Numbered from the stretch's first letter, positions 1-7,995 are shown. The stretch: DNA of 64,000 nt from PALSA-270 sp963770915 (GCA_963770915.1 CAVYRG010000001.1:186001-250000); one strand, 5' to 3'. A program made the numbers and translations. The notes: generated by a model not told the origin, from the sequence alone.

Positions 1-984
1 GCTTTGCAGCGCTCCGAGCAGGTGGCGCTGGCCGTGGCCGCGCCCATGGACGTCTTCCTCACCCTCACGCGGCCCATCATCTATCTCATGAGCGGCGCGG
101 CCAGTTCGGTTCTCAACTTGTTCGGATCGCGTAAATTGCGCCAGGGGCCGGTCCACTCGCCCGACGAGCTGAAGCTGATCGTCACCGCCAGCCGCCAGCT
201 GGGGCAGATCCCGGCTTTTCAGGAAGAGATGGTCTTGCGCGCCCTGGACATGGATGACATCAACGTACGCCAGGTGATGGTGCCGCGGCCGGACATTTTT
301 TCTCTGCCGGGCGACCTTTTTCTCGACGAGGCCCTGGGGCGCGTGGTCGAAGAGCAGCATTCGCGCATTCCGGTTTACGATCCCCAACGCGGCCCCGAAC
401 ATATTATTGGCGTGCTCTACTCCAAAGACCTCATGCGCTGGACCCGCCTTCGCCTGGCTGCCAGCCCGGGCCAGCCGGTCGCCGCGCGCATCGCCACCAT
501 GAAAATCAGCCAGATCATGCACGACGTGATGGTCGTTCCCGAAACCAAAGTGCTCACGGAACTGCTGGAGGAATTCAAAGACCGTAAGCGCCATATGGCT
601 GTCGTTGTCGACGAGTTTGGCTCAACGGCGGGCGTGGTCACCGTAGAGGACGTTCTCGAGCAACTGGTCGGCGAGATCGAAGACGAGTTCGATGTTCCCC
701 CGCCGCAACAACCCATAATGGAAGGTAAAATCGCTCTCCAACTCGAGGGTTCGGCCGGCATTCGCGACCTGGAATCGCAATACCAGCTTGTGCTGCCGCG
801 CGACGGCGGGTTCGAAACCCTGGCCGGCTTCGTGCTGGCCCGCCTACAGCGAATCCCGCGAGTGGGCGACGGATTCGACTACGAAGACCATCGTTTCACC
901 GTGGATGAGATGGAAGGCCACCGCATCGCCAAGGTGAAAATCGAAAAACTGCAACCCGCCCCGGTAGCGCAGGCAGGGAAGTAG
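1..984 (+). CDS. CorC/HlyC-type CBS-domain membrane protein, 3' part
   Basis: The gene is truncated by the window edge: the reading frame is open from base 1 and the true start lies upstream. The visible part holds the end of a DUF21/CNNM-type membrane region (hydrophobic stretch near residues 15-40). It is followed by a CBS pair (VMVPRPDIFSLP and the IMHDVMVVPE region, ending VVDEFGSTAGVVTVEDVLEQLVGEI), then the C-terminal CorC_HlyC domain (LPRDGGFETLAGFVLARL). Proteins of this family sit in the inner membrane and are linked to divalent-cation (Mg/Co) efflux or regulation; the name hemolysin is historical. The substrate cannot be read from sequence. About 125 bases containing repeat-like hairpins separate it from the next gene. 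Confidence 0.93.
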   Translation, partial: ALQRSEQVALAVAAPMDVFLTLTRPIIYLMSGAASSVLNLFGSRKLRQGPVHSPDELKLIVTASRQLGQIPAFQEEMVLRALDMDDINVRQVMVPRPDIFSLPGDLFLDEALGRVVEEQHSRIPVYDPQRGPEHIIGVLYSKDLMRWTRLRLAASPGQPVAARIATMKISQIMHDVMVVPETKVLTELLEEFKDRKRHMAVVVDEFGSTAGVVTVEDVLEQLVGEIEDEFDVPPPQQPIMEGKIALQLEGSAGIRDLESQYQLVLPRDGGFETLAGFVLARLQRIPRVGDGFDYEDHRFTVDEMEGHRIAKVKIEKLQPAPVAQAGK

Positions 985-1044
985 CTGCGATTTCTGTTGA
1001 GCGGAGCTTCTGGGACTTCCCAACAAAGCCCGGCACAACGTGGA

Positions 1045-1108
1045 AGCATGGGCCTTCAGGCCCACGACTGGATTCGAAATAAATCCGGGGCTTCAGTCCC
1101 CGGAACAT
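1045..1108. repeat. Intergenic hairpin repeat, interspersed type
   Basis: Two compact inverted repeats follow each other: GGGCC-ttca-GGCCC near 1050 and CCGGGG-cttcag-tCCCCGG near 1084-1104. Paired motifs of this kind recur between genes in acidobacterial genomes as far as I recall. Neither has a clear T-run, so they are not confident terminators. Only one copy of this exact pair was noticed here. Confidence 0.45.
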
Positions 1109-1109
1109 A

Positions 1110-1604
1110 ATGCAAGCGCTTCTAACACTCCGTCGCCTCATAACTGAAGTTCCCTCGCGCCTTGCGTGCCTCCCAGATTCCGCCGCCGCCCGCAAGCCCT
1201 CGCCAAACAAATGGTCGCCCAAAGAGCATCTCGGCCACCTGCTCGACTCGGCCGCCCACCACCACCAGCGCCTCATCCGCACGCAACTGGAGGACAATCC
1301 AAACTTCCCAGCTTATGACCGCGACCGCTGGGTCGAGCTGCAGAAATACCAGGACCGCGATTGGAAGGAACTCATCGAGGCGTGGCGCGTTTTGAATCGT
1401 CAAGTCCTCGGAGCCGTGGAATCGGCTCCCGCGCCAGCCTGGCAACGCACCTGCACCATCGCGGGCTTGGCCCCGCAGACGTTACAATTCACGTTCGAAC
1501 AATACGTCGATCATCTATTCCATCATCTCAAGCACATTGGCATGGAGGTGGCTGACATTCGCGAGCCTGTAACTGAGAACCGAGAACTGAGAACCGGGAA
1601 CTGA
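1110..1604 (+). CDS. DinB-like (DinB_2) family protein
   Basis: A 164-residue protein of usual DinB/YfiT-like length. This four-helix-bundle family includes metal-dependent thiol transferases and many members of unknown function. The conserved features are KWSPKEHLGHLLDSAAHHH near residues 33-51 and the C-terminal YVDHLFHHLKHI near 131-142. Their histidines would form the usual three-His metal site. The last codons consist of a heptanucleotide tandem repeat (GAGAACY, four units). The stop TGA overlaps the ATG of the following permease (TGATG), so the two genes are probably translationally coupled even though their functions look unrelated. The substrate is unknown. Confidence 0.8.
   Translation: MQALLTLRRLITEVPSRLACLPDSAAARKPSPNKWSPKEHLGHLLDSAAHHHQRLIRTQLEDNPNFPAYDRDRWVELQKYQDRDWKELIEAWRVLNRQVLGAVESAPAPAWQRTCTIAGLAPQTLQFTFEQYVDHLFHHLKHIGMEVADIREPVTENRELRTGN
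1575..1602 (+). repeat. Heptanucleotide tandem repeat (GAGAACY x4)
   Basis: Four contiguous 7-base units: GAGAACC, GAGAACT, GAGAACC, GGGAACT, with a weaker fifth unit just before them. They encode the extreme C-terminus of the DinB-like protein and run up to its stop codon, which overlaps the next start. Seven is not a multiple of three, so loss or gain of a unit would change the reading frame there. Confidence 0.8.
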
Positions 1605-2521
1605 TGTTCCGCCAACTCACCCTCCGCGTGCTCTACACCCTGCCGGTGATCTGGCTGGTCGTGTCGCTGGTATTTCTCCTGATCCATCTCGTCCCCGGCG
1701 ACCCGATTGTCCAGATGCTCGGCGAGGGCGCGCCTCCAACGGACATCCAAGCCACGCGCCACGCCTACGGGCTTGATCTGCCGCTGGGCGAGCAATATCT
1801 GCGCTACTGGAAGGGCGTGCTGCACGGCGACCTCGGCCCCTCGCTGCGCTTCAACCAAAGCGTGAGCAGCCTGATCGTCCAGCGCTATCCTTACACTCTG
1901 CAACTGACTTTGGGAGCATTGTTCGTAGCTGTCGTTCTCTCGGTTCCCGCCGGTGTCCGCTCGGCGCAGCGCCGCAATCGTTGGGACGACCGTCTGCTCA
2001 GCGTCGTCAGCCTGTTTGGATTGTCATTCCCCAACTTCGCCCTGGGCCCGATTTTGATCATCATCTTCGCCATCAAAATAGGCTGGCTGCCCGTCTCTGG
2101 CGCCGGCGGCATCGATCACTTGATCCTTCCAGCCATCACTATGGGAGGCGCGCTCGCCGCCATCCTCACCCGCATGGTTCGCACCTCGATGCTCGAAGAA
2201 CTTAGCCAGGACTACATTCGCACCGCCCGCGCAAAAGGGCTTTCGGAGCGCGCCGTCGTCTACCGTCACGCCCTGCGCAACGCCATGATTCCCGTGCTCA
2301 CGGTCCTCGGTCTGCAATTCGGCGCGCTACTGGCCGGCGCCATCGTGACCGAGACAATTTTCTCCTGGCCCGGCATCGGCCGCCTGACCATCCAAGCCAT
2401 CGGCAACCGCGACTATTTCTTGGTCGAAGGCTGCATTCTGGCGATTGGGCTGACGTATATCGCGGTGAACTTCTTGACCGACTTGCTGTATTCGGTGGCG
2501 AACCCGAGGATACGGCAGTAG
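1604..2521 (+). CDS. ABC transporter permease, dipeptide/oligopeptide type (DppB-like)
   Basis: A 305-residue inner-membrane permease of the DppB/OppB/GsiC family. It has the N-terminal TM with the LIHLVPGDPIVQMLGEGA motif near residues 25-42, about six TM segments, and the EAA loop (DYIRTARAKGLSERAVVYRHALRNAMIP, near 204-231) that contacts the ATPase. The usual partner, a DppC-type permease, is found on the same strand only 1.85 kb downstream, split off by an accessory insert. No binding protein or ATPase for this system is in the window, so the cargo (peptide, nickel, sugar) is undetermined. The start codon overlaps the preceding stop. Confidence 0.93.
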   Translation: MFRQLTLRVLYTLPVIWLVVSLVFLLIHLVPGDPIVQMLGEGAPPTDIQATRHAYGLDLPLGEQYLRYWKGVLHGDLGPSLRFNQSVSSLIVQRYPYTLQLTLGALFVAVVLSVPAGVRSAQRRNRWDDRLLSVVSLFGLSFPNFALGPILIIIFAIKIGWLPVSGAGGIDHLILPAITMGGALAAILTRMVRTSMLEELSQDYIRTARAKGLSERAVVYRHALRNAMIPVLTVLGLQFGALLAGAIVTETIFSWPGIGRLTIQAIGNRDYFLVEGCILAIGLTYIAVNFLTDLLYSVANPRIRQ

Positions 2522-2693
2522 GTTAGGGCAGAAGATTCTCAATCGGGTTTTGTGCCGCTATTCTATCGCAAACCAATGCAGACGAATGTGAATCCGTTAT
2601 GTGAATTCTTGGGCTGATTGGCGAAACTTTTCGCCGACCAGTCGCAGCTCCAGTGGTAGCATTGCTCCAAGGCACGAAGTTGACCAACGTCTT

Positions 2694-3311
2694 ATGTGCT
2701 GGAAAGCTATCGAAGTTATCGCGGTGGTGTTCACGGCAATCGGGACGGTCACCGTCGCCGTACTTGCGATTTGGGGAGATTTCTTCCGATACAAGTTTGC
2801 GGGCCCGCAGCTTGAGTTATCGCTAAACAATCCGCGTGGCGACCTGACTGCTCGCGCGAATCAGATACAAGCATATTTCTTTCATCTAAGAGTAAGAAAT
2901 CGACGACTATGGTCACCCGCGAAGGACGTGCGCGTGTTGCTAGAGCGAATCGCTAGGCGCAGACCAGACGGGTCGTTTCTCACGGAGTCGCTCGTTTATC
3001 CCCTCCCGCTCGCTTGGACACCGTCGGAGCTAGGGGATTTCGTGCGGACAATCTTTGATACAGCGACGTGCGATTTGGGCTTCTTAGACCAGAACGTCAA
3101 ACAATTCACGCTCTCAACTCTTATCACACCAAACAACGTTCACAGCTACGTGGCCGCTGATAGCGCAATACGTGTTCGCATCGTGGCTTCAGGGCAGAAT
3201 GCCACGTCGTCCAAGCCGCTATTCCTAGAAATCGCATGGGACGGCAGCTGGACAGCAAACAGAGATGAGATACAGAGACATTTAGTCGTCAAGGAGATTG
3301 CTTCGCTCTAA
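2694..3311 (+). CDS. Hypothetical membrane-anchored protein
   Basis: No family was recognised. The ATG at 2694 gives 205 residues opening with a single TM anchor (VIAVVFTAIGTVTVAVLAIW, residues about 6-25). A soluble domain follows, with a beta-rich pattern (LELSLNNPRG, YFFHLRVRN, VRVLLERIARR). A GTG at 2601 would add 31 residues that look non-coding in composition, so I prefer the ATG. Base composition is visibly less GC-rich than the flanking permease genes. With its position between dppB-like and dppC-like genes, this suggests acquisition by insertion. Confidence 0.55.
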   Translation: MCWKAIEVIAVVFTAIGTVTVAVLAIWGDFFRYKFAGPQLELSLNNPRGDLTARANQIQAYFFHLRVRNRRLWSPAKDVRVLLERIARRRPDGSFLTESLVYPLPLAWTPSELGDFVRTIFDTATCDLGFLDQNVKQFTLSTLITPNNVHSYVAADSAIRVRIVASGQNATSSKPLFLEIAWDGSWTANRDEIQRHLVVKEIASL

Positions 3312-3421
3312 GCCGCACTTATGCCAAAGCGCGTGCGGAGGCCCAACGAAGTCCACCACCAAGTTAAGAGCGCCCCAGATTAAAACGTAGAGCCACTTCG
3401 CGCAAGCGACTGGACTTTTAG

Positions 3422-3697
3422 TTGGTCGAATCCGCATGCTTCCTCATAGCTGCTACAAACTTTCGTGCTGTCTATCTGAGGGAGGAAAGACTCCTTTTGA
3501 AATCTAAATCCGATGCGGCTAAGTTTGCTGTGTTAATGGGCGGTTTCGCCGCCGCCATACTGGTGGTCGTGTGGTTTCTGTTCTCGCTTATAGCTTGGAA
3601 TTTTACTGTGACAGCGATGGAGGTGCGTGCGCTGGCGGTAATTAGTTTTGCCACAGCAGCTGTGGTTTTTGTCTTAGCGAAAATCCAGAACCTATAG
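3422..3697 (+). CDS. Small hypothetical two-TM protein
   Basis: A 91-residue reading frame from a TTG. It has two hydrophobic segments (AVLMGGFAAAILVVVWFLF and VRALAVISFATAAVVFVLA) separated by a short loop, and a basic N-terminal part. No family was recognised. It lies in the lower-GC insert between the two permease genes. It could be a genuine small membrane protein or a chance frame; the TTG start has no strong ribosome-binding site. Confidence 0.35.
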   Translation: MVESACFLIAATNFRAVYLREERLLLKSKSDAAKFAVLMGGFAAAILVVVWFLFSLIAWNFTVTAMEVRALAVISFATAAVVFVLAKIQNL

Positions 3698-3699
3698 GG

Positions 3700-3880
3700 C
3701 TCCGCACCGATGCGGTGCCACGCCGGACTGCGTTGTCGCGGTTGCGCCCATGGGCGCGAAATTGGGTTCTGCCGAATGACGGCACGGCTGAAGCCGCTGC
3801 CCTGATACAAATCCTTCTGGCCTACCAAGCCGTAGGGTGCCCCGTCCTTCGCGTTCTCTGCGAAAGGTGGGCTGCGACTG
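3700..3880. repeat. Structured intergenic repeat-like segment
   Basis: This is a run of short complementary motifs: CGCACCGATGCGGTG, GGCACGGCTGAAGCCG, and CCTTCGCG-ttctc-TGCGAAAGG. The composition and phrasing resemble interspersed non-coding repeats common between acidobacterial genes (from memory). It lies just outside the 3' end of the XRE gene, at the edge of the accessory insert, and no convincing gene overlaps it. Confidence 0.4.
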
Positions 3881-3886
3881 GACTTG

Positions 3887-4165
3887 TCAGACCAATTCAA
3901 TCACGACCCGCTGCCCCACCAAAGCCGCTGCCCGCTGCAAGCTCGACAGCGTAATATCGCGTTTCGGATCGAGGATGCGGTCCACCTGGGCGCGGCTCGT
4001 CTTCAGCAAGAGGGCCATACGCGCCTTGGAAAGCTTCCTCTTCTTCATGGCCCTGGCCAGTTGCCAGGCTACAACCTCCTTGATGGCCTGCGCCTGCGCT
4101 TCCTCAAAGATGTCTTCCTTCTTCAGGAAGTCGTCAATGCTCGATCCTCTCGCTTTCTTGCTCAT
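3887..4165 (-). CDS. XRE/HigA-like helix-turn-helix protein
   Basis: The ATG at 4165 gives 92 residues. The HTH lies at residues about 52-75 (KLSKARMALLLKTSRAQVDRIL), followed by DITLSSLQRAAALVGQRV, the typical pattern of XRE/HigA antitoxins and small phage-type regulators. A longer frame reaches 4276, but the extra residues look non-coding. No toxin gene of the RelE/HigB type lies beside it, so it is either an orphan antitoxin or a stand-alone regulator. It is transcribed against the permease genes within the accessory insert. Confidence 0.75.
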   Translation of the reverse strand: MSKKARGSSIDDFLKKEDIFEEAQAQAIKEVVAWQLARAMKKRKLSKARMALLLKTSRAQVDRILDPKRDITLSSLQRAAALVGQRVVIELV

Positions 4166-4369
4166 TATGCCAGCGTACCATAAAAGATACATACCGGGCA
4201 GTCTAGCCAAGCTCCCCCGTGGCGCCTGCCAGTGCGCAAGATCGACAAGCAGCGACAACCTCATGGCGCACAACATCTTAATGCATTACCGTACGTACAT
4301 AGCCATACCGACAAAGTGTTCCGTAAGGAACATTAGGACGATTCTGCGGCCCACGGTAAAATCTAAGCT

Positions 4370-5227
4370 CTGTCCTCCCTCGCCATCTCGCTCCCTCGCA
4401 CGGCGCGGAACAATCCGCTGGCCGCAACCGGCGCAGTATTAGTCGTCATCTTTCTAATCTTCGCGCTCTTCGCACCCTGGATCGCGCCCCAAGACCCCGC
4501 CCACATTGATTTAGCCAACCGCCTCATGCCTGCTTCGTCGAGTCACTGGTGCGGCACCGACGAGTTGGGCCGCGACATTCTTTCCCGCATCATCTACGGT
4601 TCGCGGATCTCCATGCTGGTGGGTAGCTGCGTGGTGGCGGCGTCTCTTGCCCTTGGGCTCATCGTCGGCTCCATTGCCGGCTACTATGGCGGAGGCATCG
4701 ACCGTTTCGTCAACGTCGTCGTGATGAACGCCTTCATGTCTTTTCCCGGCATCCTGTTGGCCATCGCCTTCGTGGCTTTTCGCGGGCCGGGCATTTTCAA
4801 TCTAGTGCTGGCGCTCTCGCTCGGCGGATGGGTCGGCTACGCCCGTCTGGTGCGGGGACAAGTGCTCGCTGCCCGCGAGCGCGAATTCGTGGAGGCCGCG
4901 AGAGCCCTGGGAGCGGGCGATCTTCGCATCGTTGTCCGCCACATCCTGCCGAACATCATTCAGCCCATCATCGTGCAGGCCGCCATCGGCATGGCTGGCG
5001 CCATTCTTGCGGAGGCCACCATGAGCTTCCTGGGGCTCGGCGTGCCTCCGCCTACCGCCACCTGGGGCACCATGCTCAACGATAGCCGTGCGCATTTGTT
5101 CGACGCTCCGCACCTCGTGGTCTTTCCGGCGCTGGCAGTGATGCTGGCCGTGTTGTCCTTTAACTTCATCGGCGACGCGCTGCGCGATTATCTCGACCCC
5201 CGCTCTCGCCTTGAAGTCGGCCTGTGA
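4370..5227 (+). CDS. ABC transporter permease, DppC-like, with no standard start codon
   Basis: This is the expected partner of the DppB-like permease. The homologous frame runs unbroken from just after a TAA at 4364-4366. It holds the family's first TM (AVLVVIFLIFALFAPWIAP), the FGTDELGRD-like motif (WCGTDELGRDILSRIIYG), and the EAA loop (REREFVEAARALGAGDLRIVVRHILPN). No ATG, GTG or TTG occurs before the ATG at 4526, which would delete the first TM. A CTG at 4370 gives the right N-terminal length. The original start may have been altered when the insert upstream arrived. If only the 4526 start is used, the permease lacks its N-terminal TM. Confidence 0.85.
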   Translation: MSSLAISLPRTARNNPLAATGAVLVVIFLIFALFAPWIAPQDPAHIDLANRLMPASSSHWCGTDELGRDILSRIIYGSRISMLVGSCVVAASLALGLIVGSIAGYYGGGIDRFVNVVVMNAFMSFPGILLAIAFVAFRGPGIFNLVLALSLGGWVGYARLVRGQVLAAREREFVEAARALGAGDLRIVVRHILPNIIQPIIVQAAIGMAGAILAEATMSFLGLGVPPPTATWGTMLNDSRAHLFDAPHLVVFPALAVMLAVLSFNFIGDALRDYLDPRSRLEVGL

Positions 5228-5398
5228 GCTGGTTACTTTAGGCATCTGTTCGTAACCGCCTGCTCCGTTCCATAACTTCTCCACAAGGATTCCCGGCGCG
5301 ACATTTTTCGTTGAGCTGGGTTTCAACCTACGACTGCAGGGAGCGGGCAATTCCCGAGGTCGAAGCGACAACCCATACAGAAGCAGGAGAGGCGAACC

Positions 5399-5716
5399 AT
5401 GAAAGCTCTTTTGAGAGTTTTAGTGTTAGGTGCGACGACGGCAGCGTTTATGTTGCCCGCGACCGCGCAAACCATTCATCAGCGGAAAGTCCATCAGCAG
5501 AAGCGCATCGCGCAGGGCGTGAAGAGCGGCCAGTTGACACCCCGAGAGACGGCGCACCTTGAGGGCCGGGAAGCTCACCTGAACCACGAAACCGCCAGAA
5601 TGCGCGCCAACAACGGCGGCAAGCTCACCCCGGCGGAAAAAGCCCGGGTTACTCATCAGCAGAATCACATTTCAAGAAGCATCTACCGCCAGAAGCACGA
5701 CGCGCAGCACCAATAA
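5399..5716 (+). CDS. Small secreted hypothetical protein rich in Gln, His and Arg
   Basis: A 105-residue product with a clear signal peptide (MKALLRVLVLGATTAAFMLPATA, cleavage predicted after ATA-Q). The mature part is very basic and hydrophilic, with two approximate repeats: IAQGVKSGQLTPRETAHLEGRE and MRANNGGKLTPAEKARVTHQQN, both around an LTPxE core. It should be a small exported helical protein; no function is known to me. The start has a good upstream GGAGAGG-type ribosome-binding site. A strong hairpin terminator follows 18 bases after the stop, so it is a single-gene transcript. Confidence 0.8.
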   Translation: MKALLRVLVLGATTAAFMLPATAQTIHQRKVHQQKRIAQGVKSGQLTPRETAHLEGREAHLNHETARMRANNGGKLTPAEKARVTHQQNHISRSIYRQKHDAQHQ

Positions 5717-5734
5717 ATCGAATCCAGAAACGGA

Positions 5735-5768
5735 GGAAGGCCCCGGCGCCGTCGGGGCCCTTCCTTTT
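5735..5768 (+). terminator. Rho-independent terminator
   Basis: The arms GGAAGGCCCCG and CGGGGCCCTTCC pair with one bulged base around a short GCGCCGT loop, followed by TTTT. It directly follows the small secreted protein gene and insulates the next promoter. Confidence 0.85.
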
Positions 5769-5864
5769 GATCTTCCGCCGGCGCAGTGCTGTCTGATAAC
5801 TCTCTCCGCCCGTTCCCCTCCGCAAGAACTTTCTATGTGATTGATAACGCGCCGTATTCTCTTC

Positions 5865-5893
5865 TTGACGAATATTGCATATTGCAATATAAA
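5865..5893 (+). promoter_or_regulatory. Sigma-70-type promoter with internal palindromic operator
   Basis: TTGACG (5865-5870), a 17-base spacer and TATAAA (5888-5893) form a near-consensus promoter. The perfect inverted repeat ATATTGCA-tat-TGCAATAT (5872-5890) fills the spacer and touches the -10 box. A bound dimer there would block RNA polymerase. The first gene downstream encodes an XRE regulator whose ATG is only about 10 bases past the expected transcript start, so autorepression is the natural inference. Confidence 0.75.
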
Positions 5894-5909
5894 TATCTCG
5901 ATACGCGAT

Positions 5910-6425
5910 ATGACGCTGGGCGAAAAAATCCGTTACCTGCGTGAAGTGGAAGGTTCCTTGCGCGGCCTGGGCCGTCCCATGACCCAGCAGGAATTGATCC
6001 GCGCCGTCCGCCAGGAGCAGGGCAAGAGTCTTAGCCAGTCGTACGTTTCGCAGATTGAGGGCGGCTCGCGCCGCCACATGACGCAATCCAGCCGCACGCT
6101 GCTGGCCAAATTCTTCAAGGTGCACCCGGGATTTTTGGTGGACGACCCTGAGGGCTACCACACGGAATTGACTTCCGACTTGCGCACCACCGAAGGCAAG
6201 CTGGACGTTTGGCTGCTGCAGGGCTCGGAGCGATTTGCCAGCGATCCGGAGGTCAGTCACGTGCTCATCAAAGCCGCGCGCGAAAAAGATACACGACGCT
6301 GCCTGCTTTTGCTGGGCGCGATTCTCGACACGCCGGGACTGGCAGAGCGTTTGCTCGAAGCCCTTCGGCCTGAGACCGCGCAGAACCACCACCGCCGCAC
6401 ACACGAGAGGAGGCTCTCGCGATGA
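5910..6425 (+). CDS. XRE-family transcriptional regulator of the envelope cluster
   Basis: A 171-residue protein with an N-terminal HTH (residues about 1-70): MTLGEKIRYLREVEGSL, then MTQQELIRAVRQEQG, SLSQSYVSQIEGGSRRHM and the KFFKVHPGFLVDD region typical of the family. The C-terminal half (about 75-165) is helical and probably the sensor or dimer part. I chose ATG 5910 because the longer upstream frame runs through the promoter. The stop overlaps the next start (ATGA), placing it first in the NfeD-flotillin-PspA operon. It is the likely repressor at the palindrome inside its own promoter. Confidence 0.85.
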   Translation: MTLGEKIRYLREVEGSLRGLGRPMTQQELIRAVRQEQGKSLSQSYVSQIEGGSRRHMTQSSRTLLAKFFKVHPGFLVDDPEGYHTELTSDLRTTEGKLDVWLLQGSERFASDPEVSHVLIKAAREKDTRRCLLLLGAILDTPGLAERLLEALRPETAQNHHRRTHERRLSR

Positions 6426-7096
6426 CCTGGGCGAATTTCTATCTAATTTGTTTTGCGCTGGGATTTGCTTTCAGCCTGCTCTCGTTCGTGCTGGGAGGTT
6501 TTCATTGGCACGCTCCTCATCATTGGGGAGAACCGCATGTACATATTCTTCCTCACGCGCACCTGGGACATGTGGGGCACGTCGGTCACGCGGGTGCTCA
6601 CGCGGCTGGGGCCAACCCCGGCGGCGCGGCGCCGGGCCATGTCTCGCCGCTGAATCCGGTAACGCTAGCGGCTTTTCTCGCCTGGTTTGGCGGCACTGGC
6701 TATCTGCTCACGCGTTTCTCAACCGTTTGGGTCGTCCTCGGCCTGGGCATTGCGGGGCTTATCGGCTCGATGGGCGCCGGCATCGTGTTCCTGTTCCTGA
6801 CTCGCGTGCTCATGTCGGAAGACGAAGATCTCGATCCCGCTGACTTTGAAATGGTCGGAGTGCTGGGGCGGCTTTCCATGCCGATTCGGCAAGGCGGAAC
6901 GGGCGAGTTGATCTACTCCCAGGCTGGTACGCGCCGCACTTGTGGCGCACGCGCCGAGCAAGACTGCGCTATGCCCAAGGGCAGCGAGGTCGTGGTCACG
7001 AGCTACGAAAAAGGCATCGCCTACGTACGGTTGTGGAGCGAATTGGCGGGTGAGGAGACCGTCCCCGACCCTGCGCAGAAGGGAATCACCCAATGA
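6422..7096 (+). CDS. NfeD/YqiJ-like membrane protein with His-rich loop
   Basis: A 224-residue inner-membrane protein. TM1 is at residues about 5-25, followed by a remarkable His/Gly/Ala-rich loop (about 27-72, roughly a dozen histidines). Two or three further TMs follow (VTLAAFLAWFGGTGYLL, WVVLGLGIAGLIGSMGAGIVFLFL). A C-terminal OB-fold-like domain (about 140-215) carries GVLGRLSMPIRQGGTGE and GIAYVRLW, as in NfeD/YqiJ partners of flotillins. Such proteins are thought to act with SPFH proteins in membrane organisation. The His-rich loop could bind metal; this is inference. Both ends overlap neighbouring genes by four bases (ATGA). Confidence 0.85.
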   Translation: MTWANFYLICFALGFAFSLLSFVLGGFHWHAPHHWGEPHVHILPHAHLGHVGHVGHAGAHAAGANPGGAAPGHVSPLNPVTLAAFLAWFGGTGYLLTRFSTVWVVLGLGIAGLIGSMGAGIVFLFLTRVLMSEDEDLDPADFEMVGVLGRLSMPIRQGGTGELIYSQAGTRRTCGARAEQDCAMPKGSEVVVTSYEKGIAYVRLWSELAGEETVPDPAQKGITQ

Positions 7097-7995
7097 CCCG
7101 CCGTACCTGGAGTGCGCTCGTCGTGCTGATGTGGCTCGCGCTGCCTGCGATGGCGTGGCGCTATTGGCAGCATTGGGAGCAGTTGCCCGTGTACATGGCG
7201 TCGCACTTCGACGCCGCCGGCCGCGCGAATGGCTGGATGTCGCGCGAGGCGTCGCTGGCCTTCACCTTGGGGTTTCTGGCGCTCGTGCTCACGCTGTTCT
7301 CGGTGGTGCTTTATGTCGTCCGGCGCAGGGCCCCGGCCAGCGCGCAGGCCGTGGCGCTGCTTGGTTTTTTTTGCGTCGAGAGCTGGGCGATCTTCATCAC
7401 GCTCAACTCAACCCTCGACTACAACCTGCTGGGCACGCCCATTCAAGTGGCGCCGCTGCTGGTGATTACGCCGTTAGGATTTCTCGCAGTGGCCGCCATT
7501 GCCTTCACCGAGAAACGCGGCGCCCCATTTCCTACGGGCGAGGTGCTGGCCGAGGAAGTCCAAACCGGGCGGGCCTGGAGCCCGCTGCTCGTCATTCCGT
7601 TTCTGGCAGCGGCGTGGGTTGTCGCGGCGCTTCCCGGTCCCGCTATGCGGCTGGGGATCGTCTTACTGGCGCCCGTGTTCCTCGCCACGTTTGCCATGGC
7701 CTGGGACGGTTTTCATTATTACTTCACGCGCCACGGGTTGGAGATTCGCACGCTCGGTTTTCGCTTGCGGTCGGTACCCGCAGGCGACATTGAGCAGTAC
7801 GCCATTCAAGATTGGAATCCTGCCTGCGGTTACGGCATTCGCGGCATTGGCAATCACAAAGCTTATGTGTGGGGAAGAAAGGGAGTTCGCATTCGCACGC
7901 GCGAAGGGGAACTTTATTTGGGGCACAGCGATCCGGCTCGCATGATTCAGGACCTCGACTGCATGAAGCAGTCGCAGGCCGCACAGAGTTCATAA
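7093..7995 (+). CDS. DUF1648-containing multi-pass membrane protein
   Basis: A 300-residue protein. The N-terminal region matches the DUF1648 pattern: a TM, then LPVYMASHFDAAGRANGWMSR at residues about 34-54. Further TMs lie near 57-77, 90-115, 122-142 and in the 165-200 segment. The cytosolic C-terminal domain (about 205-295) has a PH-like bacterial pattern (HGLEIRTLGFRLRSVPAGDIEQY, GVRIRTREGELYLGH). The function is not known. It sits inside the NfeD-flotillin operon, overlapping the NfeD-like stop by ATGA and ending 13 bases before flotillin, so it is probably an additional component of that membrane system. Confidence 0.75.
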   Translation: MTRRTWSALVVLMWLALPAMAWRYWQHWEQLPVYMASHFDAAGRANGWMSREASLAFTLGFLALVLTLFSVVLYVVRRRAPASAQAVALLGFFCVESWAIFITLNSTLDYNLLGTPIQVAPLLVITPLGFLAVAAIAFTEKRGAPFPTGEVLAEEVQTGRAWSPLLVIPFLAAAWVVAALPGPAMRLGIVLLAPVFLATFAMAWDGFHYYFTRHGLEIRTLGFRLRSVPAGDIEQYAIQDWNPACGYGIRGIGNHKAYVWGRKGVRIRTREGELYLGHSDPARMIQDLDCMKQSQAAQSS

